Positions 52,805 to 62,231 of a DNA stretch of 64,000 nt are shown here, piece after piece. Positions within the stretch are counted from its first letter, which is position 1, and every line of letters begins with the position of its first letter. The stretch is from an uncultured Parabacteroides sp. GTDB lineage: Bacteria; Bacteroidota; Bacteroidia; Bacteroidales; Tannerellaceae. The notes under the pieces are model-generated. The model did not search any database. It saw only the letters and a program-made list of their open reading frames with translations, and was not told where the DNA came from. The position numbers and the translations under genes were made by a program. The stretch spans positions 1 to 64,000 of the forward strand of contig UQLN01000022.1 in NCBI GenBank assembly GCA_900541965.1, written 5' to 3'.

Positions 52805-55150
52805 TTATTCCAGCTTAATGCTTTTTACTGGATTCTCATTGGCTGCATGCCAGGAACGTAATACTACGCAAATAAATATAACGCAGAGTAAAACGATTCC
52901 GGATGTGATAAAGATAAACGGATTCAAGGAAATCTTCTCTGCAAACTGTTCAAGCCATTTGGATGCTGCCATATAAGAGCCTAACAAACCGATAACTGCC
53001 GAAGGTATGCTCAACCAAGCTATATTCCGTAAAAGAAGCCTGAAAACATCCGTAGCTGTTGCCCCGTTTACTTTACGGATGGCAATTTCTTTGCTCCGGC
53101 GCCGGATCTCGTCGGATACATACCCGATTAATCCCATCAACGTGATAAGTAACATAAAGACTGCGGCAATGGCAACCGAACCACGAAAACGTTCGGTATC
53201 CCGATAGGATTCATGCAGGTAATCCCGATAAGATATCAGAACAATATCTTCGTCCGGCAATAGCTCGCGCAAACGGTTTTCGAGAGAACTCCTTGAAGAG
53301 GGCGACATTTCCTGCAAACGTACTGTCAGGAATAAACTCCTCCATTCTTCCGGAATGCCATAAAGCATCACAGGTGTTTGCTCCGTAAAAAGCGAACCGA
53401 CCACAAAATTATCCACAACACCAACAATCACTCCTGCATTTTGAAGATTCTTACTTACGTGTATCTTTTTACCTACCGGATCATCTTTCCAATGCATTTT
53501 TTCAACTAAACGCCGGTTTACCAATATAGGCTGCGGTTCCCCCATTTCATGCGGGAGGTTTTGTCCCATCATCAGCTTCAGACCTAAAGTGTTCACATAA
53601 CTGGTATCCACATAATCAAAACGTACGGTACATATTTCCCTTAAATCCTCGTCCATCAACGGAGTCCCTGAAAAAAATTCGCAAGCTAAAGACACCGAAA
53701 AAGCGATTTCTTTTACTTCCGGGGAACGGAGCAATTCAGCCCTTAATACCTGTTGCCTTACATAAGGGACACTATCCAGTTTGCAAAAGACAAGGTTATC
53801 CGATTCATATCCCATATCCTTATCTAATACCTGGTGGTATTGCAACAGGATAATAGACAGGAAAGTAACCATGAAAACAGCACATATAACCTGCACGCAC
53901 AGCAAACCTTGTTTCCATCCTCTTTTACTATAATTATAAAAACGGAAAGCCTGCGTTACCGGTATTGCTGCAAAAATACGGGCAGGAATAATGCCGGACA
54001 GCAATATGACAAACAAGACTAATCCCGCTCCTATCAGCAATTGTTTTCCTGAGAACAATGCACTCAAAGAAACGCCTGTCAATGAAGCGACCTGCCCCTG
54101 AAATAATAGAATAAGCAAAGCTGTACATATCAGAGCGATTAATACCAGTAATAATGTCTCTATCATCGCCATAGAAAATATATTCCCCGAAGTCGCGCCG
54201 TTACTTTTATAGATAGCCATTGTACGGGCACGTGTGGCAAGTGAAGAAATGGATATCATCACATAGTTCAACGAAACCGATAGCAAAATCAAGGTGGCAA
54301 GGATGGACAAAACAACCAGTGTCTGCTTCGTTTCCTTATTATCCGTATGCAAATTTACAAGCGGCTTTAAATAACAATCAAAAGAGTACCCTCCTTTTTT
54401 CATCGATTCACGATCCATATGGCGGGCAAGCATGGCAGGTATATCCTCCCGGTTCAGCTTATCCACATTTGTCCCGGGCTGCAGACGCACATATCCGGCA
54501 TATCCGTCACCCCCATTCCAGCTATTACGGCTGCGACCGGCTATCGAATAAATCAAATTAAAGTCCATATGGCTGTTTTCGGGAACATCTTCAAATATAC
54601 CTACTACCGTCAATATTACTTTATGCGCCTTGTCGTCGAAAAGAGTTTTCCCGACAGGGTCTTCTCCTTTAAATATAGTTTCAGCCAATGATTTTGACAA
54701 CATCACATTCCGGTCTACTTTCAATTCCTGCGGGTCGCCGGACAACACTTTAAACGGAAGTGCTTTGAAGAACATCGTATCGGCATAAATCGTTTTTACC
54801 GTATACCGGTCCACACCTTCAAAAACAACCGTCTCGCCGCTCTCCAGTATAGAAGTCCCTGCTACAACACCCGGTATTTCGAAAGGCATAGTCGGAGCCA
54901 CAGGCTGGAAAGTATTCGAATAATCCATCGTATTGGATTCTTCCGTACCCACACCCGTTGTATATACGGTTTGTACCTGATAGATGTTCTCCGCTCCCGG
55001 CAAAAATTTATCATAGCTCAGGTCAAAAGAAATGCGGGCAAATAATATCAATCCGATAGCAAGCCCCAACGTAAGGGTAAATATCTTAATCAGATTATTT
55101 CCCCATGTGTTTTTCAGGTAACTGACAGCATAAAAGAACTGTTTCATCAT
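52805..55150 (-). CDS. Large ABC transporter permease (FtsX/MacB type), copy 1
   Basis: A 781-residue permease: N-terminal helix (about 20-40), MacB-type periplasmic core domain, three helices, a further helix near 425, a second periplasmic domain and three C-terminal helices. The final FtsX block reads RRRSKEIAIRKVNGATATDV, and the protein ends NPVKSIKLE. Such proteins do mechanical transmission or lipoprotein/peptide export with a separate ATPase, which is not in the window. It starts 24 bases after the next copy's stop and has no promoter of its own, so it is co-transcribed with it. Confidence 0.82.
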   Translation of the reverse strand: MMKQFFYAVSYLKNTWGNNLIKIFTLTLGLAIGLILFARISFDLSYDKFLPGAENIYQVQTVYTTGVGTEESNTMDYSNTFQPVAPTMPFEIPGVVAGTSILESGETVVFEGVDRYTVKTIYADTMFFKALPFKVLSGDPQELKVDRNVMLSKSLAETIFKGEDPVGKTLFDDKAHKVILTVVGIFEDVPENSHMDFNLIYSIAGRSRNSWNGGDGYAGYVRLQPGTNVDKLNREDIPAMLARHMDRESMKKGGYSFDCYLKPLVNLHTDNKETKQTLVVLSILATLILLSVSLNYVMISISSLATRARTMAIYKSNGATSGNIFSMAMIETLLLVLIALICTALLILLFQGQVASLTGVSLSALFSGKQLLIGAGLVLFVILLSGIIPARIFAAIPVTQAFRFYNYSKRGWKQGLLCVQVICAVFMVTFLSIILLQYHQVLDKDMGYESDNLVFCKLDSVPYVRQQVLRAELLRSPEVKEIAFSVSLACEFFSGTPLMDEDLREICTVRFDYVDTSYVNTLGLKLMMGQNLPHEMGEPQPILVNRRLVEKMHWKDDPVGKKIHVSKNLQNAGVIVGVVDNFVVGSLFTEQTPVMLYGIPEEWRSLFLTVRLQEMSPSSRSSLENRLRELLPDEDIVLISYRDYLHESYRDTERFRGSVAIAAVFMLLITLMGLIGYVSDEIRRRSKEIAIRKVNGATATDVFRLLLRNIAWLSIPSAVIGLLGSYMAASKWLEQFAEKISLNPFIFITSGIVLLCVIFICVVLRSWHAANENPVKSIKLE

Positions 55151-55174
55151 TATGTAGTATTAATTTATTCAGAA

Positions 55175-57553
55175 TCACTCTGCCTTCAAACTCTCCACCG
55201 GATTATCATTGGCGACTTTCCAGGTACGGTAGAATACACAGGCTATTATCACCAGATAAATACAAAATGCACTTATAACGAATAACGGCAAATTAAGCGG
55301 AACCTTATCTACAAACTGCTTTAGCCATCCTTCCCCAGAGAAACCGGCCACAGAAATTCCGACAATCAGAGCAGGTACAGCAATCAAAGAAACATCCTTA
55401 GAAATCATATGCAATATGTTCATAGAAGTTGCCCCGTTCACTTTACGAATGGCAATCTCACGTCCGCGACGATTCGTTTCGTCTGCCGTATACCCTAACA
55501 AACCAATCAATGCAATAATCAAAGTAACCACACCGCCAATCAGGATTGCATCACGGAAATTACCTGATTCCTGATACAAATTCACCATATCCATCTTATA
55601 AGAGCCTACTGTAATATCCCGGTCCGGCAACATTTCCGCCAACAGGTCTGTAATCTTCTGTACGTTTTCGGGCGTTACTTCACGTAATTTCACTAACAGG
55701 GTTGAAGGCTGCTGTTTTCCCCAGAATACAATGGTAGGACGTAAATCGGGGTCTGCATCTGCTATAGACCCTATACGAATATCATCATATACGCCACAAA
55801 TCGTAAATATGTCATTGCTGGACTGGCTGTGTTCTGAAATATGGAGGCCTTTGCCTACAACTCCATCTTGCCAACCTACCATCTTTGATATTTTTTCGGC
55901 AAACGAACGGCTCACCATTACCTTATCGCTCGACGAACCATCCTGGCGGAACGCTTCCCCTTCTATAACAGGAACTTCCATCAATGAAAAGAAATTATCA
56001 TTCACCCAATACAAATCAGCGATATTAAACAGTTCCCGGTCATCGTTCGGTAAAGAAACATTGTTTCCCGAAGCTCCATAAATAGGCAGACCACAAGAGG
56101 ATGAGACTTCTTCTACTACCGGTAATTTTGCCAACTCCTGAAGGAGACTTTCACGGGTTGTTTCACTTAATCCCGAACCTTCATAATAAAATAGTTTTTC
56201 ATAACTGTATCCCGGATTATCATTTATCATCTTATCATATTGACGGTTGATTACCCCTAACAAAGCCACTAAATAAGCTGTTGCGGCAAACTGGACAAAA
56301 AGCAGGCATAATTTCCAATACCGTTTCGACTCTCTGTAACTGCGAAAAGCAGCCGCCACCGGAATACGCAGGAACATATAGGTCGGAATCAGCCCTGTTA
56401 TTAAAAATACAAGGAGACAAATGCCTATCAATAGGATAAGGGTCTGAGGTGTAAACAAGGCGCCTAATGAAGCCCCCAGCAAGACTTCCACTTTCGTCTT
56501 AAACAACAAGATTAAGAATGCTGCAACAACCAGTGACAATAGCATATGCAAACAAGTCTCCGACATAATCATTCCCAACAAATTATTGTCTGAAGCACCA
56601 TAACATTTATGGACAGCGACTTCTTTTGTCCGCCCCATTAATGTAGAAAGAACAATCAGGACATAATTCATAACGGCTGTCAATATCAGAACGAAAGCAA
56701 GGAATAGAAGCATATTATTCATATTCCTGACCTCATCGGTCGCACTATGCATTTTTGCCAACGGAGTCAATCCGTAATTATAATCCACACCTGCCTTTTG
56801 CAATTCATTCATATCTACATGCCGTTCCATCATCGCACGTATGGGAACTTTTAGGTTTTCAGGAGAAACCCCAGGATATAACTTGATATAGGCGAGATAG
56901 CGGTCGTTGCCTACCCAGTTCTTCAAACTCCATTCGTTCATGCCATTTAGGGAAACAAGCATATCGTAACGAAGATGGGAGTTTTCGGGTATATTCTCGA
57001 AAACACCACCTATTATATATTTTTTACTGGGATTGGAATCCATTTGAAATGTTTTCCCTTCCACACTACCGACACCTCCCATCTTTTCCGCCAGTTTACG
57101 TGAAATCATCACATAACCGGGACGCGCCAATACTTCTTTCGGGTTTCCTAATAAAATAGGAACCGGCAATACGTCAAATACGTTCGAATCAGCCATCAGC
57201 ACACAATTCGCTGAATAACGGGCCTTGTCTTCCGTCGTAAACAATGTATTGTCGCCGCCTATATAGGTTAGACGGGTAGCCAGTTCCACTTCGGGTATCT
57301 CCTCTTTCATCCCTGTGGCAACAGCACCACTCACCTGGTTAAAGGTCTTCAACTGGCCATCCCGTTCTATTTGTTCATTCATCCGGTAGATACGTTCGTT
57401 GTCCGGATAGAAGGAATCAAAAGAACTTTCAAAACAAACTTTAGAAATCAAAACCAATCCCATTGCCAACCCGACACCGAGGGATAAAATCTTAATACCA
57501 TTACTTCTTCCTTTTTTAAAAAGAGAACGAAGTGCAATCATGAAGTTTTTCAT
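55175..57553 (-). CDS. Large ABC transporter permease (FtsX/MacB type), copy 2
   Basis: A 792-residue paralogue of the genes on either side: an N-terminal helix, two MacB-type periplasmic domains alternating with two FtsX blocks, a conserved RGREIAIRKVNGATSMNI segment and a C-terminal NPVESLKAE. It is first of a two-gene unit with copy 1. Immediately upstream is a sigma-54 promoter (57587-57603) and the double-dyad element (57658-57695), so its expression should depend on a sigma-54 activator. No ATPase gene is adjacent. Confidence 0.84.
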   Translation of the reverse strand: MKNFMIALRSLFKKGRSNGIKILSLGVGLAMGLVLISKVCFESSFDSFYPDNERIYRMNEQIERDGQLKTFNQVSGAVATGMKEEIPEVELATRLTYIGGDNTLFTTEDKARYSANCVLMADSNVFDVLPVPILLGNPKEVLARPGYVMISRKLAEKMGGVGSVEGKTFQMDSNPSKKYIIGGVFENIPENSHLRYDMLVSLNGMNEWSLKNWVGNDRYLAYIKLYPGVSPENLKVPIRAMMERHVDMNELQKAGVDYNYGLTPLAKMHSATDEVRNMNNMLLFLAFVLILTAVMNYVLIVLSTLMGRTKEVAVHKCYGASDNNLLGMIMSETCLHMLLSLVVAAFLILLFKTKVEVLLGASLGALFTPQTLILLIGICLLVFLITGLIPTYMFLRIPVAAAFRSYRESKRYWKLCLLFVQFAATAYLVALLGVINRQYDKMINDNPGYSYEKLFYYEGSGLSETTRESLLQELAKLPVVEEVSSSCGLPIYGASGNNVSLPNDDRELFNIADLYWVNDNFFSLMEVPVIEGEAFRQDGSSSDKVMVSRSFAEKISKMVGWQDGVVGKGLHISEHSQSSNDIFTICGVYDDIRIGSIADADPDLRPTIVFWGKQQPSTLLVKLREVTPENVQKITDLLAEMLPDRDITVGSYKMDMVNLYQESGNFRDAILIGGVVTLIIALIGLLGYTADETNRRGREIAIRKVNGATSMNILHMISKDVSLIAVPALIVGISVAGFSGEGWLKQFVDKVPLNLPLFVISAFCIYLVIIACVFYRTWKVANDNPVESLKAE

Positions 57554-57586
57554 ATCTTGTGTCTATTATCTTTCTTCCAAAAAATA

Positions 57587-57603
57587 TCCAAAAAGCATGC
57601 CAA
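57587..57603 (-). promoter_or_regulatory. Sigma-54 promoter of permease copies 2 and 1
   Basis: The minus strand reads TTGGCATGCTTTTTGGA. Compared with the consensus YTGGCACG-N4-TTGCW it keeps the -24 TTGGCA and the -12 TTG at exact spacing, with G for C at -12. The predicted start is about 23 bases before the ATG. Confidence 0.75.
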
Positions 57604-57657
57604 AACGCATAATCAAATGACTAACAGAATCATACAAAATGCATTCCAGCAGGACAC

Positions 57658-57695
57658 TGTCCAATAATTTGACAATGATGTATAATTATTAGACA
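57658..57695 (-). promoter_or_regulatory. Paired 17-bp dyads, putative enhancer of permease copy 2
   Basis: TGTC-N9-GACA at 57658-57674, a 4-bp spacer (atga), then TGTA-N9-GACA at 57679-57695 (as read on the plus strand). Exactly 54 bases separate it from the sigma-54 promoter. The layout is identical at 60187 and 63666. Confidence 0.75.
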
Positions 57696-57709
57696 CAGGT
57701 TCAAGATGG

Positions 57710-60082
57710 TCATTCGGATTTCAGGCTCAACACTGGATTAGCTATCGCAACCTGCCATGAACGATATACGACTGTTGCTAATATAACCACTATCACCGCA
57801 ACAGAACAGAATATAAACAAACCTGCACTCAACGGTATCTTTTCCGAAAATTGTTGTAACCACTTCTCCCCGACAAAACGGGAAATAATAGTTCCGATTA
57901 TAACAGCCGGCAATGCCATATATAATACATCCAAAGAAATCAATGAGAGAATATTCTTTTCCGTAGCACCGTTTATCTTACGTACGGCAATCTCTTTCCC
58001 ACGACGGTTTGTTTCATCACTGATATAACCAATCAATCCTACCAGCGTAATAATCAATGTAATAATTCCACCCAATAAAACAGAATTACGGAATTGGAGA
58101 GAGTCAGCATATAAATCTTTCATTCCTACGGAATAAGAGACAACCGATACATCCTTATCCGGAAGCATCCCTTTTATCAGTTCATCTGCTTTCTTCAAAC
58201 TTTCAGCGGTCAATTCATGAAACTTTATCACTAAGTTCCTTGCTGCATAATTTCCGTAGAACAAAGCGGACGGAGCCATTAATTCGCTGTTTATAGCATC
58301 GGTACGGATATCATCATATACGCCAATTACCTCATAACTGGGGTCGGAATGTCCACTCACACGCAATGTCTTCCCTACCACACCGTCTTTCCATCCCATA
58401 GCTATGGCAAGTTTGTCTGCCATCATCCGGCTAACCATCATCACACGGGAAGAATCCGTATAAGATTCATCAAACGCCTTACCCTGAATGACATCCATTT
58501 CCATTAAAGGGACATAATTGATATCCGCTTCGTAAAGGTCTACAAAATGCAATACACTTTCATCCGTTCCTTCACGATATACAATATCTCCGGAGCCACT
58601 ACGCATAGGCAGGTTCTCGCATGTAGCCACGCCTTCTACTTCCGGTAATTTATTTAATTCGTTTATAACGGCTTTCCGGGCTGAAGACTTCACGCCATCA
58701 ATCCGGCAATATGCCAACCGGTCGTATGAATATCCGGGATCGTCGGTTATCATTCGCTCATATTGTAAACCTATAATAGCAAGTAACGACACTAAAAAGC
58801 CAACGGCAATAAACTGGATAAAGAGTAACACCTTTTTCCAGGAACGACGGGATTCGGTATAAGAACGAAATACAGTTGCCACCAGTATCCTTGAAAATAA
58901 TTGGGAAGGTAACAAGGTAGCCAACAAGAAAACCAACAGGCACACCCCAGCTAACAGAAGTATGGTATTCAGCGTAAACATCACTCTTAAAGAGGTATTC
59001 AACTGTTCTTCCACTATTCCACGAAATGCAAAAATCAGCAGGATAGCTATAATGATAGACAAAATCAAATTCAGGAAGGTTTCCGAGAATATCATATTCG
59101 AAATGCTTTTTCCGGAAGCACCGTAACATTTATGAACTGCAATATCCTTCGAGCGGGTCACCAACGATGAAATTTCCAATAATACATAATTCATCAAAGA
59201 AGCAAAAATAATGGCAAACGCTATCAGTAAAAGCATTACAGCCATCTGCTTTGTTTCCGGCGAACTGGCATAAACCTTTTCCAAAGGAGTCAGAAACAAA
59301 CTGTAATTTATCCCGTTCTCTTTCAGTTTTTCCGAATCGACATGCCTGTCCAACATTTCCGCCATCGGTTTTTCAAGTGCTTCGCCACGAAGTCCCGGAG
59401 CCAACCGGACATAGGCTGCATAGCTGTCGCCTCCGAACCAATCATCTTCATTAGACCATCCTGACACCTTCCTTAAAGACGACAAGGAAACAGCTATATC
59501 ATAGTATAAATGGGTATTCTTCGGTACATTTTTGAATATACCACCGATCGTAATTTCTATTCCCGGAAAGGAAGCCATCTCGAAAGAAGTGCCCACCACA
59601 TCTTTACCTTTTCCGATTACTTCTGCCATATGCTCGGAGACCAATGCATACAACGGACGGGAAAGAACTTCGGTGGCATTCCCCACCAATATTTCACGGG
59701 GCAGGACATCAAAGAAGCAACTGTCCGCCATTATAAAACGTGCTTTGTATTTGTTTTTATCAGGAGTAAGAATCAATTCCACACCCATTCTCTGGCAACG
59801 GGTTGCCGCCTCAACACCCGGTATTTCCGCTTTCATTCCCGGTGCAACTCCACCGCTCACATAATGAAAGGCCTCCAAATCCCTATCACCGACGGATACA
59901 TTCTCACGGACATTGTAAATGCGGCTTGCTTCCGGGTAAAAATTATCAAAAGAAACTTCAAAACATACTTTGGCAATAAGTACCATACCTACAGCCAATC
60001 CAACTCCAAGAGACAATATCTTAAATCCGTTATGCCGTCCTTTCCTAAATAATGAGCGAAATGAGACAATAATGTTTTTCAT
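57710..60082 (-). CDS. Large ABC transporter permease (FtsX/MacB type), copy 3
   Basis: A 790-residue paralogue, closest in layout to copy 2: N-terminal helix, two MacB-type periplasmic domains, two FtsX blocks (RRGKEIAVRKINGATEKNI near the end) and C-terminal NPVLSLKSE. It forms its own transcription unit with a sigma-54 promoter (60116-60132) and the paired-dyad element (60187-60224). Three tandem copies of this permease type indicate local duplication. The ATPase partner must be elsewhere. Confidence 0.84.
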   Translation of the reverse strand: MKNIIVSFRSLFRKGRHNGFKILSLGVGLAVGMVLIAKVCFEVSFDNFYPEASRIYNVRENVSVGDRDLEAFHYVSGGVAPGMKAEIPGVEAATRCQRMGVELILTPDKNKYKARFIMADSCFFDVLPREILVGNATEVLSRPLYALVSEHMAEVIGKGKDVVGTSFEMASFPGIEITIGGIFKNVPKNTHLYYDIAVSLSSLRKVSGWSNEDDWFGGDSYAAYVRLAPGLRGEALEKPMAEMLDRHVDSEKLKENGINYSLFLTPLEKVYASSPETKQMAVMLLLIAFAIIFASLMNYVLLEISSLVTRSKDIAVHKCYGASGKSISNMIFSETFLNLILSIIIAILLIFAFRGIVEEQLNTSLRVMFTLNTILLLAGVCLLVFLLATLLPSQLFSRILVATVFRSYTESRRSWKKVLLFIQFIAVGFLVSLLAIIGLQYERMITDDPGYSYDRLAYCRIDGVKSSARKAVINELNKLPEVEGVATCENLPMRSGSGDIVYREGTDESVLHFVDLYEADINYVPLMEMDVIQGKAFDESYTDSSRVMMVSRMMADKLAIAMGWKDGVVGKTLRVSGHSDPSYEVIGVYDDIRTDAINSELMAPSALFYGNYAARNLVIKFHELTAESLKKADELIKGMLPDKDVSVVSYSVGMKDLYADSLQFRNSVLLGGIITLIITLVGLIGYISDETNRRGKEIAVRKINGATEKNILSLISLDVLYMALPAVIIGTIISRFVGEKWLQQFSEKIPLSAGLFIFCSVAVIVVILATVVYRSWQVAIANPVLSLKSE

Positions 60083-60115
60083 ACCCCTGTTCTTTTTATA
60101 TTTTTCTTAAAATAT

Positions 60116-60132
60116 ATCAAAAAACATGCCAA
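60116..60132 (-). promoter_or_regulatory. Sigma-54 promoter of permease copy 3
   Basis: The minus strand reads TTGGCATGTTTTTTGAT, keeping TTGGCA at -24 and TTG at -12 with correct spacing. It is 34 bases before the ATG at 60082. Confidence 0.7.
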
Positions 60133-60186
60133 AGCACCTTATTCACTAAAGCCCAACAAATTAACCTTACCCCTAAAAAAATCAGG

Positions 60187-60224
60187 TGTCTAATTATTTG
60201 ACAAGATTGTATAATAATTAGACA
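60187..60224 (-). promoter_or_regulatory. Paired 17-bp dyads, putative enhancer of permease copy 3
   Basis: TGTCTAATTATTTGACA at 60187-60203, spacer agat, TGTATAATAATTAGACA at 60208-60224. Exactly 54 bases separate it from the sigma-54 promoter. It begins 11 bases after the stop of the truncated DUF1016 gene. Confidence 0.78.
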
Positions 60225-60235
60225 CACAATTTATT

Positions 60236-60778
60236 TCAACAAAAATAAAGGGTAGCATCAAAGTTATTTGCCAATGCTCCATATCTATGATAATAATCCT
60301 GATTAATGGCTTCAATCAGAAAATCACGAGTCCATCCGCTTTTTATGCTCTGAATCATATACCAATAACGAGCTTTCAAATCTTTAACCTTCTGCACTAA
60401 AGCAATATTATGTGACCAGCTTAATTGCTTTATTGGAAGGATAATATCGGATGCACCTAATTTGGCAACGGGCCGTTGCCAAATTGTAAGTTCCTGATTA
60501 TATTCTTTGTAGAACTGAACCATGCACCTGCAATTACGGGAAGAAAAACCTTTTACTTTCGGATAATCGTTCTTTAGGTCATTAGATAGTTGTTCAAGTG
60601 CATTGTTTCCCCAACCGATTTGTTGCTGGCTTTCATACAGAAGTTTACCTATATCCCAATACATGGAAAGCATTTCCTCATTGGCTGCATAGATAGCTTT
60701 TTTCTGTGCAAGTGTAACCTGCGCCTTTACCTGTTTAAGTAAAGTTGCATAATTAAAGATTTGGTTTTGAATCTCCAT
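60236..60778 (-). CDS. Truncated DUF1016 (YhcG/PDDEXK) N-terminal domain protein
   Basis: A 180-residue protein corresponding to the N-terminal domain of DUF1016/YhcG-type proteins (MYWDIGKLLYESQQQIGWG at about 39-57; GFSSRNCRCMVQFYKEY; PIKQLSWSHNIALVQKVKD). Full-length relatives are about 340-380 residues and carry a PDDEXK nuclease domain at the C-terminus. Here the frame stops at NNFDATLYFC, right where the linker to the nuclease begins, so the nuclease is missing. It is probably a remnant and has no evident link to the flanking export genes. Downstream sequence shows no continuation in another frame. Confidence 0.75.
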   Translation of the reverse strand: MEIQNQIFNYATLLKQVKAQVTLAQKKAIYAANEEMLSMYWDIGKLLYESQQQIGWGNNALEQLSNDLKNDYPKVKGFSSRNCRCMVQFYKEYNQELTIWQRPVAKLGASDIILPIKQLSWSHNIALVQKVKDLKARYWYMIQSIKSGWTRDFLIEAINQDYYHRYGALANNFDATLYFC

Positions 60779-60857
60779 TTTTCTATTGTTTTAGTATAAA
60801 TATATCAGTACACTCCTTCCCATCCGAATGAACGTATGGATAAGGTTCAAATAAAAT

Positions 60858-60895
60858 AAAGCATGTATGTTTTAAACGCAAAACATACATGCTTT
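60858..60895. repeat. 22-bp-period palindrome array, two units (family 1)
   Basis: AAAGCATGTATGTTTT at 60858 and AAAACATACATGCTTT at 60880, with a 6-bp spacer. The two units are reverse complements of each other, so the whole element is also one large inverted repeat. It lies between hlyD-like and DUF1016 genes. Confidence 0.8.
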
Positions 60896-60941
60896 ATTAT
60901 AAATTCTCCCGACAATCAGGAAAGAATGTACTATATCTTAT

Positions 60942-62192
60942 TTATTCCAAAACTAATACTTCGTTATCCTTATAGCTTTCGTAGCTGGAAACGATCACTT
61001 TCTCGCCCGGTTCAAGACCTTCCACAACTTCGTAATACTGCGGGTTCTGGCGTCCGATACGGATTTTACGGCGATAAGCCTTCTTGCCATCCTTATCAAG
61101 AACAAATATCCAGTTTCCACCTGTGCTCTGGAAGAAAGTTCCGCGAGGAATGATTACGCTTTCGGTAGGTTGCCCCAGTTCCAAGTTGATGTAGTAGGTC
61201 TGTCCGCTACGGATATTATCGGGACGTTCGCCGGTAAAGACGAAATCGGTACGGAACTTACCTTCACGAACTTCCGGATATACTTTGCGCACGGTAAGGG
61301 CAAAGTTTGTTCCCTGGCGGTCGAAGGTTGCACTCAAGCCCTGTTTTACACGGTCGATATAATGTTCGTCTATCATCGCTTCAATCTTGTAATCGGAAAG
61401 GTCGTTAATCTGGCCTATTTTCTGTCCCGGAGATACATTTTGTCCCAGTACGACATCCAGTAAACCCAGCTCGCCATTAATCTGTGAACGGATATTCAAA
61501 TGTTCCTTACGCTCATGAACCAGCTGGATATTACGACGCATATTCGCCAAACTGGTTTCCATTTCGTCCATCTGAATGGTACGGGAAATAGAATCCTGAC
61601 GCAGACGTTCTACCACCAGGTCATATTTGTTACTTGCCAGTTCATAGTCTTCTTTCGCTTTCAGATACTCTTCCTTGGCAATCAAGTTTTCTTCATACAA
61701 ACGTTTCTGCTGGTTATAAGCACGACGGAAGCGGGTCATATCGGCATCCAATTGCAGGCGCTCCGTCATATTGCTCAAACGGTCTTGTTCCATTGTCACC
61801 TGTGTATTACGCAGGAAATTCTGTTTTTCAGCCAACTGAGCTTCTGCATCCAATATCTGTAAATCGAGGTTCGAGTTGGAGAGACGTACGATGATATCAC
61901 CCTTTTTCACCTGTGCACCTTCTTCCACTACCCTTTCCTGTACGATACCTCCCTCTTCTGGGCTAAGCTGTACTACGGTGATAGGTTGAACCTGTCCGTC
62001 TACACGAACAAAATCATTAAACTGTTCCTTAGTCACATTACCGATATTGATACCACGTGCATCTATTTTCAGGGTCGATGCATGGTCTCCGAAAATAATC
62101 CATCCAACCAAGATGAGAATAAAAGCTCCGCCTGCGATATAAGGAATATGCTTTTTCTGAATACCTTTCTTTTTTTCTAATTGTATATCCAT
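60942..62192 (-). CDS. HlyD-family periplasmic adaptor (membrane fusion protein)
   Basis: A 416-residue adaptor with one N-terminal membrane helix (about 17-36), a lipoyl-like beta-domain (VQPITVVQLSPEEGGIVQER), a long coiled-coil hairpin (about 105-240), a second lipoyl half (LNIRSQINGELG) and a beta-barrel domain (QTYYINLELGQPTESVIIPRG). It bridges an inner-membrane transporter and a TolC-type channel. It is 39 bases downstream of the TolC gene in the same operon. Its natural inner-membrane partner is probably the ABC permeases to the left. Confidence 0.9.
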   Translation of the reverse strand: MDIQLEKKKGIQKKHIPYIAGGAFILILVGWIIFGDHASTLKIDARGINIGNVTKEQFNDFVRVDGQVQPITVVQLSPEEGGIVQERVVEEGAQVKKGDIIVRLSNSNLDLQILDAEAQLAEKQNFLRNTQVTMEQDRLSNMTERLQLDADMTRFRRAYNQQKRLYEENLIAKEEYLKAKEDYELASNKYDLVVERLRQDSISRTIQMDEMETSLANMRRNIQLVHERKEHLNIRSQINGELGLLDVVLGQNVSPGQKIGQINDLSDYKIEAMIDEHYIDRVKQGLSATFDRQGTNFALTVRKVYPEVREGKFRTDFVFTGERPDNIRSGQTYYINLELGQPTESVIIPRGTFFQSTGGNWIFVLDKDGKKAYRRKIRIGRQNPQYYEVVEGLEPGEKVIVSSYESYKDNEVLVLE

Positions 62193-62231
62193 GATTATCT
62201 GTTTTTATTATTTGCTAATTGAGTAAACCTG

